Assembly: GCA_014529385.2 (NCBI GenBank)
Contig: CM043953.1
Location: 78,730,338 to 78,794,337, forward strand
Direction: 5' to 3'
Length of the DNA: 64,000 nucleotides
Source of the DNA: Adiantum capillus-veneris
Lineage: Eukaryota; Streptophyta; Polypodiopsida; Polypodiales; Pteridaceae
Shown one piece after another: positions 33,850 through 46,092 of this stretch. The notes below the pieces were generated by a model. That model made no database searches. It saw nothing but the letters and a program-made list of their open reading frames with translations, and had not been told where the DNA came from. The position numbers and the translations under genes are program-made. The stretch's first letter is position 1. Each line of letters begins with the position of its first letter.

Positions 33850-36073
33850 TCTTCCAAATCAGAGGAAGAGCATGAAGGACATGTTAGGAAAGTGTTAGAG
33901 CTTTTACGCCGAAATAAGCTGTATGAAAAGAAAAGCAAATGTACCTTCTTTACCCCTAAGGTCTGTTACTTAGGGTTTATCATTTCACCTGAAGGAGTCT
34001 CTATTGACCCTGACAAAGTCAAAGATATTGTGGAATGGCCTCAACCCACTTCACAAACCGAAGTCAGAGGGTTCTTAGGTATCACAGGGTGGTACAGGAT
34101 CTTTGTAAAGGACTATGCTCTTAAAGCTGCACCACTAACCGACTTGCTAAAGAAAGGAGCAACGACACTTTGGGAAGAAAAACATGAATCTTGCTTCAAA
34201 TAGCTTTAGGAGTATCTTGCTTCAGAACCTCTCTTAAAACTTCCAGACTTCACCCAAGAATTTGAGGTGATCATAGATGCTAGTAACCTTGCATTAGGAG
34301 GAGTCCTTACTCAAGAAGGAAGGCCTGTAGCTTATACTTCTCGGAAGCTTAGGATTCATGAAGTGAATTATGCTACACATGATTTAGAATTGCTAGCAGT
34401 TATTCATGCTCTCAAGCTATGGAGACATTATCTATTGGGACACAAATTCCAGTTGGTAACAGATCACAAGAGCCTTAAGTGGATTTTTACCCAACCTAAC
34501 CTTAACATGAGACAGAGGATATGGATAGAGCTCATGCACGAATATGATTTTGATATTAAATTTAGACCAGGTAAGGATAATGTTGTGGCAGATGCCCTAA
34601 GTCGTAAAGATTTTTTGGGAGAAATTTCCATGGCTAATAACCCTATTCTAGACAAGGTCTCGGATGCTGCTGTCAGAGATGCAGATTACCAGATGCTTGC
34701 TAGTATCCTACGTGAAGAGAGGGTATCATCAAATCAGCCTAAACCTCTATATTACTCCTTAAAAGATGGGAAAATTTACTATAGGAATCGATTATGCATA
34801 CCTAAGGATTCTACCCTAAGGAATGCTATCCTATATGAAGCACATGATGGCCCAACTTCAGGACATCCAGGCTATGCCAAAACGCTCAATGCAATTTGCA
34901 AAAGTTACTATTGGCAAGGTATGAAGGGTGATGTCCTTCGCTATGTCAAGCAGTGTTTGTCTTGTCAAAGGATTAAGGCAGAGAGACTAAAGATGCCAGG
35001 TAAATTACATCCTTCAGATATTCCCCAAATGAAATGGGAATGTATTAGCATGGACTTTATCACCGGGTTTCCTTCTGTCCAAGCTGGATATGATTCAATC
35101 ATGGTCATAGTCGACTTGCTTACTAAAGTGGCTCACTTAATCCCAGTCAAGACAACCTTTACAGCTTCAGATATTGCTCGTCTATTTCTGAAAGAGGTTT
35201 TCAGAATTCATGGTTTACCCAAGAGGATTGTTAGCGATCGTGATGCCAAGTTTACTTCAAAGTTTTGGGTATCATTGTTTCAAGCTATTAGAACCCATTT
35301 ATGTTTTAGTACTGCTTATCATCCTCAAACTGATGGCCAAACTGAAAGAGTTAATCAAGTAATTGAAGACATCCTTAGAGCCTACTTCAATAGAGAACCT
35401 CGCAAGTGGATTCAATACCTACCCTTGGTAGAGTATGCATACAATTCCTCTACTCATAGAAGTATTGGAATGACACCTTTTAATGCTCTTTATGGTCAAG
35501 AATGTTTATCACCTCTTAACTTTTCTAACCCCACTATAAGGGTAGAAGCCTCAAAGAAAATGCTTGAAGAAATGGAAGCTCAAACCAAAGCTATTCGAAG
35601 GGATATTCAAGCGGCTCAAGATCGACAAAATAAGTACGCCGACTTAAAAAGATCTGATCGGATTTTCAAAGAAGGTGACAGTTTTCTTACGAGTAAAACC
35701 CAAAAAGAGCAATCTATCTCTCGGAAGGTATAAGAAGCTTAGCTACCGATATTGTGGACCTTATGAAATAATCAAGGTTGTATGTGATCAAGCTTATAGA
35801 CTAAAACTCCCTTATCATGTCAAAGTGCATGATGTATTTCATGTAAGTCTGTTAAAACCTTATGTATATAACCCTGACCATGTCCTTGATGATGAGAAAA
35901 TCATTTTACCTGCTCAAGATGTTCTACAACTCCAACCTGATACTATTCTAGAAACTCGGGAGAGAAAGCTTAGGAATAGATCCATCAAAGAACATCTTAT
36001 CTTATGGAAGGATTTCCCTGTAGAAGATGCTACTTGGGAAGATGAGACATCCCTTCTTAAAGATTACCCTTAA
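33850..36073 (+). pseudogene. pol: Gypsy-B pol: RT end, RNase H, integrase, chromodomain
   Basis: RT tail 33892-34200 contains KSKCTFFTPKVCYLGF and VRGFLGITGWYR. Two TAG codons at 34201 and 34207 interrupt it; the frame continues to 35733. RNase H has IIDASNLALGG, THDLELLAVIHAL and VTDHKSLKWI. The integrase finger supplies H..H (EAHDGPTSGHPGY) and CLSCQ, and the core has ISMDFITGFP, SDRDAKF and YHPQTDGQTERVNQ. A frameshift near 35685 shifts into 35675-36073. That frame carries the GPY region (YRYCGPYEIIKV) and a chromodomain (RNRSIKEHLILWKDFPVEDA) near 35970-36030. Chromodomains bind modified histone tails and steer integration to heterochromatin in this group. Confidence 0.92.
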
Positions 36074-36103
36074 CTATTCTTGAGATGAGGGCATCTCAAA
36101 TTC

Positions 36104-36117
36104 TAAGTTGGGGAGAT
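36104..36117 (+). other. Gypsy-B polypurine tract
   Basis: TAAGTTGGGGAGAT immediately precedes the LTR start TGTAAGG. Confidence 0.78.
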
Positions 36118-36709
36118 TGTAAGGTATTGCACAGAAGTTCTATTACGCATTTGTATTTTTTTGAACCATCACTCCTTAATTAAGATATTCGAGTTCAAAT
36201 TATGAATCGTAGGTTGAGAAAACCTAGAAATTAAAATTTACGCTACAAAATTCTCACATGTTTAGCTATATGAATCACTAACTAACTTATTGCAAGACTT
36301 ATTTACTGATTGTAGAATTTTCTTTTACTACTGTAAAGTTCATATAAAACTGTAAAGTTTAACTTAAAAATGTAAAGTAAATTATCATTAAGGAAATAAA
36401 TAAAATATTTATAAAGACAAAAGAATACAGAAGGATGACAAATGAAGGCACATGGATCACATAGGAGGGGACAATTTGGGACACACTGTCACATGAAAAA
36501 GGAGAGGCTACTCTTGACTAATCTTAATGAGGGGGGGCTTGTGTGGCCTTATCTTTTGATGATAATGACAAAGTGGTCAAGCTCATGGGTACCAAAAACA
36601 CGGGTATGATTTTTGGAAAAAAAATAAAAAAATAAAAAAATAGTTTTTTTTATTAAAAAAAAATTTTAATTTTTTTTTTGAAAAAAAAGTTGGACGTTTT
36701 TCTTTCTGC

Positions 36710-36718
36710 TATAAATAG
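36710..36718 (+). promoter_or_regulatory. TATA box in Gypsy-B LTR
   Basis: TATAAATAG lies just after the poly-A/T belt, 590 bases into the LTR. This is a good position for the U3 core promoter. Confidence 0.6.
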
Positions 36719-36879
36719 AGCATCCATGCTCACACTTTAGACATAGAGATTGCCTCTATAGCGCTCACGAAGTGCTGCCACTTCTCTTAGAGAGAAGGCG
36801 TCCACAAACCACTCAGAGAGAAAAAACTCTAGTGGACCAATAAGGTGCGTATTAATTGAGCATTCAATTAGTTTTAAGA

Positions 36880-37184
36880 AGGATATACTCTAATCTCTCT
36901 AATAGATTAGTAAGATTCAATTAGTTATGTGTGTGTATGCTATCTATTACTCTAATCTCTAATGGAGTAGTAAGATTCAATTAGCTATGTGTGTGTGTGT
37001 GCTATCTCTTACTCTAATCTATAATGGAGTAGTAAGATTCAATTAGCTATGTGTGTGTGTGTGCTATCTCTTACTCTAATCTCTCTAATAGATTAGTAAG
37101 ATTCAATTAGTTATGTGTGTGTGTGTGCTATCTTTTACTCTAATCTTCTAATAGATTAGTAAGATTCAATTAGCTTTAAGAAGG

Positions 37185-37221
<37 letters not shown>

Positions 37222-37460
37222 ATCTTTTACTCTAATCTTCTAATAGATTAGTAAGATTCAATTAGCTTTAAGAAGGATATGTGTGTGTGTGTGTGTGTGC
37301 TATCTTTTACTCTAATCTCTCTAATAGATTGGTGAGATTCAATTAGCTTTAGAAAAGTATGTGTGTGTGTTCTCTTTTACTCTAATCTTTCTAATGGATA
37401 GTAAGATTCAATTAACTTTAGAAAAGATGTGTGTGTATGTTTTCTCTTACTCTAATCTCT
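36880..37460. repeat. tandem array with embedded (TG)n tracts
   Basis: About eight units share TCTAATAGATTAGTAAGATTC and CAATTAG, then a (TG)n tract and CTATCTTTTACTCTAATC. The TAAGATTC word (one variant) falls near 36911, 36971, 37033, 37097, 37160, 37252, 37334 and 37402. Unit length varies from 60 to 92 mainly through the length of the TG run, which reaches about 16 repeats near 37190-37219. Confidence 0.9.
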
Positions 37461-37902
37461 CTCTAGTGACTACATCTTCACTATTAACTTATATATTGTT
37501 AATTGAAAGTTAATACATAAGAGAACTCATCATATTCTTATTATACATGATGAAATTCTCATTCACCAATGTTATTGTCAATTAGGTTAAATAGAATTTT
37601 GAATAATACTAAAAATTGATTTAGTTGAAGTATAGAATTGAAGTTAGAATTGGATTAGAAATGTCATGCATAAAAGTAATGCATTCCTAAACTTTCACTC
37701 GTAATTGACACACTTAATTTTTGATTAATTAAGATTAGCAAATATTTGATGTATAGAAATTAGATGTAGAACAACAACACTAAGTGTGAGTCCGAGTTAG
37801 CGAGGGTTCAAATTACAGACTCTCTTTGAAAACAAGGAGATTACTAGGAAAATTGACCAATTTAAAGTTCTAAGTGTATAACATAAGTGTAGTACAAAAA
37901 AA

Positions 37903-38080
37903 TGGCTCCAAAGTGGGCTTGAACCCAAGGCGCTAATGATCATGAAGCTGGTACAAGTAACGGTGGAATCCCTACGGAAAATGCTATGTCTCCACCAATC
38001 GGACCAATGGGAGCTATGGTACAGGTTAGTATTGCTGTTTCAAGTTATGCATCATTGCATATGCGAGACCATAGGAATAT
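37903..38080 (+). other. gag-like open start, uncertain
   Basis: An ATG at 37903 is followed by a frame with one early TGA that reads GANDHEAGTSNGGIPTENAM and then continues. The composition resembles the amino end of some Gypsy gag proteins. It lies just after the Gypsy-B LTR. It may be the start of another element joined there. Weak evidence. Confidence 0.25.
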
Positions 38081-38216
38081 ATTATTTACCTTATGAAAAG
38101 AAAACACGGACCGAAACCACGGGGCTGAACCCCAAGAAACTCGTCATATGTTTGACAAGTAGGAAAGATTGTCTGGTTAAACTGGTTGCTATAGGAAAGA
38201 ATGGTTGAATGCTTTA

Positions 38217-39182
38217 CATACAATGTGATTTCTGTTGGACTGTTATGAAAGCCTTGGTTAACCAAATGAGTGTCACCTTTCTCATACCAAACATGAGGAG
38301 ATTGCTTCAACCCATACAAAGCCTTCTTACATCTACACACTTTGTCCTCTTGTCCTTTTTTGACAAAATTACGAGGTTGTGTTACATAAACTTCCTCAAA
38401 TATGTCACCATTCAAGAAAGCAGTAACATTGTCTAATTTATGTACATCCCAACCAAAATGAGCTCCCAATGCATATAGAAAATGCATAATAGTCATACAA
38501 CAAGTGGGAGAAAAAGTCTCTTCATAATCTATGCCTTTTTGCTGTGCATAACCCTTTGCAACAAGTCGAGCCTTACAATGATCAATCTCACCATCTGGCT
38601 TGCATTTCAACTTGTAAACCCACTTCGTACCAATGGCCTTTTTGCCAGGAGGCAAATCACATAAAGTCCATGTGTCATTTTCTATAAGTGCATCATATTC
38701 TGATTGCATGGCAACCATCCAATTTTTTGAATTCTATGCTTCATCAAAAGATAGAGGTTCCTCAACAGCCTGTAAGCTAGACACAACCAAAGCATAACAA
38801 TCTATGCATAAGATGCATGGTGAGAGGCTGAACCAGTGCAGCTAGACAAAGGTGCATCCAATTTACTATCACGCAATGTATGCACCAACCATTTTGGCAT
38901 ACCTCTAGCCTACTCATTTTTAGCCCTTTCCTCATCAAGTAAATCATGTACATCTGCATCAACAATAGGCTGATCTGCGACTTTTTTAGAAACCCACATA
39001 GGCTGTACATTTGCCTCATTAAAATTTACATTTGAACTTCCACCAATGCAAAGAGGCACCAAAGTGTCATAAATGTCTTGTGAGATGACATTAATGTCTC
39101 TAGTACAAGACAACAAGGACTGAACAAAATCTTCCACAAACACAACCTCTCGCGAGACCAAGATTGATATATAGCATGCCAT
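38217..39182 (-). pseudogene. pol: Copia RT fragment (Copia-E)
   Basis: On the minus strand the sequence begins in the integrase-RT linker (39182-38910) and runs into RT. Motifs are ENDTWTLCDLPPGKKAIGTK, CKARLVAKGYAQQKGIDYEE, KLDNVTAFLNGD and CKKALYGLKQSP. It breaks off before the YVDD active site, near 38217. Stops and frameshifts separate the linker from RT. No integrase, gag or RNase H accompanies it. Confidence 0.88.
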
Positions 39183-39933
39183 CAGGTTCCTTATATTCTA
39201 GAAGATTTTAATTTTTGTTGTGACAACTCCGTCTTATAAATGGAATCTCTCCCCACATTTCATCTTCAGTGGGGAAGCCATAACTTCCACAAGTCAACTC
39301 CAAAGTTTTTGGAGCTTGAGGATTTAGAACCTACTTTCTAAGATCTTTCCAATGATATGTTGGTTGATAGGTTTTTGACAAACTGTTTATGTAATTCAAT
39401 GGGTTTTCCACTTTGGACAAGAGAGGAAAAGTCAAACCTCCTTATAGGGCCCCTTTGAGGGTCCAAATTTTCCTTGATGGCACACACACACACACACACC
39501 CCTAAATATAGCCAAGTAAATGGATGAGGGTTTCTAATGTACAATTGGAGTGCATAAGGGCTTTATGGGAAGCTTGGAATGAGAGCTTCGAAGTGAAGTG
39601 AGCAAAGCTTGGTGATCACAAAACGGAGATACTAATTGAAGATGCAAAGTACAAAAAATCGACACAAAAAAGTGACCTAAATGTTAATGCAAACATGGAT
39701 ACTTATCCTCTCCTTAATCAATCCTACCTAGCCATGGAGGGTAGTGATCTCTTGGGTGTGCCAAGGACATGCCCACACATAGCTAGAGTAGGGCTTAGTT
39801 AGTGAGAGATGTAACTACTTATGGAAAATTCGATGAGACGGTAACAATGAGAAAGAAATACTAATCACTCTAACGGAGATGCTAATCACTAGCACATAAA
39901 TGAATGACAACAAAACTAGCTAGCATACCATAC
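39183..39933. other. no gene; probable leader remnant of the Copia piece
   Basis: Non-coding apart from microsatellite-driven frames. A (CA)n tract lies at 39479-39500. Its position between an LTR-primer site and pol fragment suggests leader sequence left after an internal deletion. Confidence 0.4.
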
Positions 39934-39944
39934 CTCTGATACCA
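39934..39944 (-). other. primer binding site
   Basis: On the minus strand it reads TGGTATCAGAG, two bases from the LTR end. Confidence 0.8.
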
Positions 39945-39946
39945 CC

Positions 39947-40270
39947 TGATGAGAATGGGATTGTGCTAGCTAAGGTGGGTGATATACAAACATTGTGGAC
40001 ACAAATGAGTGTGTGTAGGCTAGATGGTTACTCAAGCAAGTTCCAAGATAGATTTTAAATTGGACTCATAAACACAATCTTGAGTAGTTTTCTCACCCAT
40101 TAGAAGCTCACCGTAAACAAGAGACATGTAATGCAAACTTGGTTGGATTTTTTTTCATGAAAGGAGATTGAAGTATCTCTATAGGATCACACCTTTACAT
40201 GTGGGAGAGCTCCACTCTTCTCTCATTCACTCACACTCTATTTACTCTAGGACAAAGACCATACCTTACA
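39947..40270 (-). repeat. 5' LTR of a truncated Copia element
   Basis: Read on the minus strand it starts TGTAAGGTATGG and ends CATTCTCATCA. It is homologous over its length to the LTRs of the gag-only Copia at 44415-44739 and 47334-47644, for instance TTGTCCTAGA near the start and CACCTTAGCTAGCAC near the end. Its partner LTR is not in the window. Confidence 0.82.
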
Positions 40271-40559
40271 GCTTGAAGATTATACTTCTTCTTCACTACA
40301 CAAAATGATAATAAGGCCTACAAAACATAAGTGGGAACAACAACATAATAAGAACTATGTACATCAATCAATGTGAAATCATGACTGAGTGAGCTGGTAA
40401 GATGAGTGGCCATCATTCTTAGTAGGTAGACTATGTCGAGAAACTCCAATTGTAGTGCCAGTGTTCATTATCCTCTTGTGAGACACCTCATGTCAATGAT
40501 GAATATATGAGATAATTCATCCAATCTTATCATGTGTAAGGATTTAAATCTCAACACAT

Positions 40560-40760
40560 GGAGATTGCATCAAACCATACAAAGTATTCTTAAGCTGCAC
40601 ACTTTGTTTTCTTGCCTTTTTTGAACAAAACATGAGTTAGCACTACAATATACTCCCCTCATGAAAATCACCATTCAAAAATGGAATCTTTATTTGTTAT
40701 TAATGTACACTCCAACCAATATGAGCTACTAATGTACAAGAGGGTGCCAATAGTGCTTTA
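40560..40760 (-). pseudogene. short Copia RT fragment
   Basis: The plus-strand text GGAGATTGCATCAAACCATA and what follows aligns with 38291-38480, the minus-strand RT of the neighbouring fragment. It is a second, more decayed copy of about 200 bases. It may be the sequence into which the adjacent LTR element inserted. Confidence 0.65.
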
Positions 40761-41949
40761 CAAAATGCCAATGCCTGATTTGATATTAATTGTCTAAAGT
40801 ACAATAGTAAGAATGTATGTGAAGATGGAGAAGATGAAGAGTCTCAAGAGAACATAGCATTGCAAGTAGTCTTTGTTGTTAAACCTTTGTTTGTGTATGA
40901 TCCATCCCTTCAAGATCAATAATGCATAGATAATGCACGAACTAATGTAAAACCTCCATATTGGCCTACATAAGATGCAATACTTTTTGTAAACAATGTA
41001 AGCTATTCTTCCTTTTTTTTCACAGTCAAAATTGTGAGTAGAAATATTATATATTAGCTCGTCAAATAAATGACAATGAAACTCAAGCACTACATGTGCC
41101 TTGCACGGACAAAAATTCTAGAAAGGGATTGAGAAGCTCATAAGTAAGAGAACCTAATTTTTTCTTATTTTAAGATCAATCTTAAGACCCTATTAAACAG
41201 TAAATCCAATGGTTTCACACACAATATCATCAAATTGAAATACCCTAGAGTTGTTCACAAAGACTCAAAGGTTTTGTGATTTCCAAATCTGCTTCAAATA
41301 GTAGTATTTGGTAACTTGCGTGCACACCAAAATTTCTTGGGTTTGATATCTTCCCCCTCCCAGAATTAGATCATTCCTAAAAAAGATACTCTTCCAAGTC
41401 CTCTACACCCATTTGTAGATTTTAGTGTGCAAACACATGGCCTCGCACACATGACATGGTGAGTTTCACAAGAGTCTAAAAGAGGTATCCCAATCACCCT
41501 AGCTTTCCACATTCTATGGAGATACTCTTGCAATTTGGGAGTTGCCTATTGACCCTTGGGAAAGAGAACTATGTAGAACTTGAAAGGTGCACCTAGCCAT
41601 ATGGTGATGCTATTTGAGTAGCCACTCATTTTTCCACACTTCCCAATGTTATTAGTTCATTTCTCATTTAGTTATCATTTGATACTACACTCTCTCTCTT
41701 GCATTAGTTGATTAGTGTGATTATCAATTATGATACTATGAATTCTAGTCTTGCACATCCCCCTAATCCTTTCTATTGGTAATAGTTTCCTAAGTGTAGT
41801 TCACTACCTAATCACCAATAGATCCTTAGTTTTGCATCATCTCATAGTCAAATATTTGTGGGAAAGTTTATGGTGCAAGTTCACCAAGACACTACGCTCC
41901 ATAGCCAAGCCATGGTTGATTAGAGGCATGTATTAAGGCATGCCATAAG
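40761..41949. other. no gene recognised
   Basis: AT-rich sequence without motifs on either strand that I can name. The short frames at 41090-40794 and 41751-41936 show no conserved features. Confidence 0.5.
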
Positions 41950-43870
41950 CATTCCCTCCAAAGATTAATTGACTGGAAGCTCCTTTTGCTTCATTTCTAA
42001 CCAATGTGCATGCTCAGTGCTTTTTTTTGCATCATTTCATTGGATTTTCCTCTTCAATTAGCTCCTTTATTTTCAATAATCTACTTGCATTGGATAAATA
42101 ATCCGAAAGCTCCTTTCACAAGCTCTCCATAGATCCTTCAGCCCCTTGCATTTCAATCTTGGGAGCCCTCTAAGCTCCATTCCCCACCTCTATTTTAAAA
42201 ATAGGTGAATTTGTGAGTTCTTATGTGTGCACATCTAAGCTCTCTATAGATCCTTCAACCCTTGCATTCTAAGCCTAGGAGCCTCCTAATCTTCATTCCC
42301 CACCTCTTGTTAAAAAATAGGTGTGTGTGTGAATTCTTATGTGTGTACCTCTATTGAGTCAAGCATAAAAGATTTTATTTAGTCACCCCTCACACAACCA
42401 AGTGGAGGAACACATCATCAACTCACTAAATTTGGATTCAAAATATGGGGGAGATAAGCTCAAACTCCATGCACTAATTTAAGAAAGCTCCATATGTCAC
42501 ATGCTCAATTGGAGTGAAGGAGGATGGGCGGGTCTCTAGGTGGATGTGTACACACACTTTTGCTTCATCACCAAACATGGTACACCCAGGGTCTGAAGCC
42601 ACTTTATGGCTCCGTGATCTAAAGATACCACACTTTCAAAGTCCCCCCACCCCGGGGGGGTGCATTCCTTGGATCTCTTTCTTAGAGCTCTTTTCCCACA
42701 ACAAAAACCATTTCCCCCTTGCATACCAAGCTTCAAGAAAAGGAATACTTCTCTCTCAAAAGATTCACAGTTCACATTTTTTGTACAATTCCAAAGCAAA
42801 AAATTATAATGTATGCAACCATTTCTCACCTACGAGGATAGATCATTCAAGTGCACTTGTACAAAGGCTAGACACTGGAATTAGCTTTGGCTAATTTTGC
42901 TAAAATTCCTCTATTGGTACTATTGGAGAAAAGGGGATTGAAAAATTTAATGGAAGGGTTACCTTATGCACAGGCAACTATGGTATATTCTTAAACCATG
43001 GGTAGTTAAACCATCCACACATGAAGGTACAATCATTAGATCCTAGATTATAGAAATTCAAGCCAAAGGTGAATAGGATCATGGCATAATTATCACATCA
43101 TTACACAATAATTAGGTGCACTTCACTAACAACGGCACCATGGCCATCAAAACATGGACCATCTTAGAGGAAAATGTTGGTGTCAATGAGCAAGATAAGC
43201 CTAAAAAGGAACCTTTACAAACTCACAATGGTTCAAGGGGAGGATAATAGGTTGTTGAGTATTATCACTTAATCAACCTACATTGGGTGTCAGATTCAAA
43301 AACAACATAAGGTTGATGTGCTCTTAAGTGTTTTCCTAGGAAATTTTGATAACATTGTCATAGTGCTAGAACAGAAAGACCCTGCAACATGTAATCAATG
43401 ACTTAATTGAGCAAGAGAAAATGCAATCAAAGAAGGTAATCAGCCAATGGAGGGGCTTACATCGCCTCATCATCTAGGACTGCATCTTCGTTAACTAGGA
43501 GCAATAACAAAAAGTATTAGGACTATGTAGGAAATTTTTCTAAAAATTGCATCAAAACATGTTATGTGGCATCAAAGATCATCCACCAAAAAATTTCCAC
43601 AGTAGAAACATTAATAGCAAATACAAAGGAAAACTCAACCTTACAGAGGACAAGAATGAAGAAGAATATCAAGAGAAGGAGAGCTGATGTCATGTTTGTG
43701 CCAACCCTCATCACTTTAGTGAACATACTCATGTATTATAGATATGAATGGTCTTGTGCCTTCTTTTCTTGAGAAGAGGATTCTTTAGTCTGTGTGACAC
43801 GATATTAGTTGAGACCTATTTTAGTCTGTGTGACTACAGTCTATGTGACTAACCCAGTTTGTGTGACTAC
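41950..43870 (+). mobile_element. old truncated copy of the gag-only Copia family
   Basis: The leader has a direct duplication of about 117 bases (42117-42235 and 42236-42350) sharing ATTCCCCACCTCT and ATAGATCCTTCA. From 42928 the sequence GGGGATTGAAAAATTTAATG aligns with the start of the intact gag at 46228. LYKLTMVQGEDNRLLSIIT (about 43205-43265) matches the LYNLTMVERDDISSL region there. Downstream GTGTGACTA repeats near 43780-43870 resemble 47190-47280. No LTR was found on either side, and stops are numerous. Confidence 0.6.
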
Positions 43871-44409
43871 TAGCATATACAAGGGCCAATGAACAAAGAT
43901 CTTTGGATTATGTGATGGTTGTGGGAAATATCACTTGATCTAACACTGTGCTAAGAATATAGACAACAAGGGGAAAGCGATTGTGAATGGGATTGGAGTT
44001 TTACCTTGTTCCAATGGATATGATTCAGAGCCAACAGCTCCTATCAAAATGGTGACTAGAGCTCAAGCTTAGGATGCAGCCAAAAACAAGCCAGTGGCAG
44101 ATGAGCTAGTCTTGGTTGATAAAGTGAGCAAGCACTTAAATGCCATGTTGCAAGCTTATGAGGGTATGCTAAAAAAAACCAAACAAGAACAAAGATTGTT
44201 GACCTACCTATATCCTGAAATAGAAATTAAATAAATGGAGAGGTGCAAAAGGCTCATAGAGATAGCTCAAGCTCTAATGGAGCCTGAAACATTGAAAATC
44301 CTTGCGCAAGTAGTGCCTATTCTAGAAAAATAAGACGCAAGCCGCACTAAAAGAAAACAAAACTGGTGAACAAACCAAATCCAATGAAGAACCGATGGAT
44401 ACGAGGGTT
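43871..44409 (+). pseudogene. gag: Gypsy-C gag/linker remnant
   Basis: The plus strand reads LCDGCGKYH, a stop, then HCAKN, a worn CCHC knuckle near 43910-43955. It continues with a charged coding-like stretch (KMVTRAQA, ADELVLVDKVSKHLNAML). It is cut at 44409 by the nested gag-only Copia; the coding-like sequence resumes at 47650. Confidence 0.6.
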
Positions 44410-44414
44410 GTTGT
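44410..44414. repeat. target-site duplication, left copy
   Basis: GTTGT precedes the left LTR and follows the right LTR at 47645-47649. Confidence 0.88.
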
Positions 44415-44739
44415 TGTAAAGTGTGGGTTTTGTCCTAGACTCTGAGTGAATTACGGAACAGATGGAATAGTCCCACATGTAAAGGAGTCAAGATGTAGAG
44501 CTACTTAAAGCTCACTTTCATGAATAAACTACACAATTGCAATTCAAGTTTGCACTACATGCTTGTCTATGGTGATCCTATGCTAAGCTAATTCAATACT
44601 CAAGATTGTGTTTATGAGTCCAAGATAATGTATCTTAAAACCTAATTGACTTGAGTGCTAATCTTGCTTACACACACTCACATAGTTGCACTATGTTTCT
44701 CTATCACCCACCTTAGCTAGCACGATCCCATTCCCATCA
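44415..44739 (+). repeat. gag-only Copia 5' LTR
   Basis: It starts TGTAAAGTGTGGG and ends TTCCCATCA, 325 bases, matching 47334-47644 throughout. Confidence 0.9.
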
Positions 44740-44741
44740 AG

Positions 44742-44754
44742 TGGTATCAGAGCC
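44742..44754 (+). other. gag-only Copia primer binding site
   Basis: TGGTATCAGAGCC is complementary to initiator tRNA-Met, two bases inside the LTR. Confidence 0.9.
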
Positions 44755-46010
44755 ATGGTGTGCTAGCTAGGATTATTGTTGTGCATTTGTGTGTGTGAGT
44801 ATGATTAGCACTTGGTATGATTAGAACTTGGTAGGATTAGCATTCCTTTAAATTACATAATTATTTTGTTTAATCATGCTTCCTAATCACCCTTTTGAAG
44901 CTAATCAACAATGTGATATGAACCCTCAAAAGGATATGACACTACCCACGTTCATTAAGATGATAAAGGAGGCTTAGCCGTCATTCGACGTTTGCAAATA
45001 GGCACTTTGCATAAATGGTTGCATTTTAGCTTTCCCTTTTGTGTCAATTTTTTGCATCATTTGCCTCTTTGATTAAATTCATTGAATTCATTTTCTCTTT
45101 GCATTACTCACATTGCCTCAAAGTGCTCAACACAAGCTTCTCGTTGAGCTTTCAAGCCCTCAATTCTGAGCTCGAGAGACCCCTAAGCCTCGTCCACTAA
45201 AACTTTTGTGTGTGAAGGACTGCAGAAGCTGGGAATAACTATACTACTTTTGGCTTTACCTCACGTGAAGGCCCATGGGACCCTTTTGCTAAGCTCACGA
45301 ACACTATAAATAGTGTATTGTGTGAAGTCGTGGGGTCAAGCACCGGGATATTGAATGTGGACTCATGGGCGGATTTTAAATAAGCCTCAATTGTGTTGTT
45401 GGCAAGTCCGCTGGGGTGGAGTCCCACAGCCGCAATGTTCCCTCTTGTCAGCGGACTTCAAAAAGGCCCTTTTTAAACTTGATTTATTAATAACTTTTGG
45501 CTCTACTAGCGAGCCATCCCGCAACGTCCTTGCTCTCCCTCATCCCTTAACATACCCACTTTCCCATGGGGATCTCCAAAGGCCACTAGTCCTTTAAGGG
45601 CTTTCTCCCACGAGCTGACTACGAATAGCATTAGGGTGGACAAAGGGGCAGTTCTCACCTACCGTGGCACTATAACACTTCAAAGAAGAGTTTTTTTTTT
45701 TAATCTTCAAAAACATCACTAAAGCCTCAACAAGACTAGCAAATAATATTATTACCAAGCAGCCATTACACTCCAAGGCAGCCAACAAACGGGCTTTAAA
45801 AGGAAATCAAAGCAAAAAATTCAAGCTTCCAAAGCATTCAAAAGAGCTCAAACTTCAAAAACCTACTCCAGCAGCTTCAAAGAGGGCTTCTAGAGTCTAC
45901 CAAAAGGCTTCAAGAAACTTCAAGAGGATTTATTTTTGAGCATAAAGAAAAGGTTCATTTCCCCTATTTGTGAAGAGGAGTTTCACTTGGTGAAGAGGGT
46001 CTTCACAAAA

Positions 46011-46092
<82 letters not shown>

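Larger units (their letters stand above)
33850..37816 (+). mobile_element. Gypsy-B, chromovirus, 5'-truncated
   Basis: It starts in the carboxyl part of reverse transcriptase, then RNase H, integrase, chromodomain, polypurine tract and a 3' LTR. The chromodomain places it among Ty3/Gypsy chromoviruses. The 5' LTR, gag, protease and most of RT are lost at the junction with Gypsy-A. Confidence 0.88.
36118..37816 (+). repeat. Gypsy-B 3' LTR
   Basis: It starts TGTAAGGTATTGC after the polypurine tract. The proposed end is TTACA at 37812-37816, giving a 5-bp inverted repeat with the start, but there is no second copy to confirm it. It contains an A/T homopolymer belt (36607-36690), a TATA box and a TG-interspersed tandem array. 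Confidence 0.65.

Noticed and set aside
37795-37820. GGTTCAAAT word resembling a tRNA T-arm or SINE B box
   Set aside because: No A box, acceptor stem or poly-A tail is found around it; chance occurrence at an LTR end.
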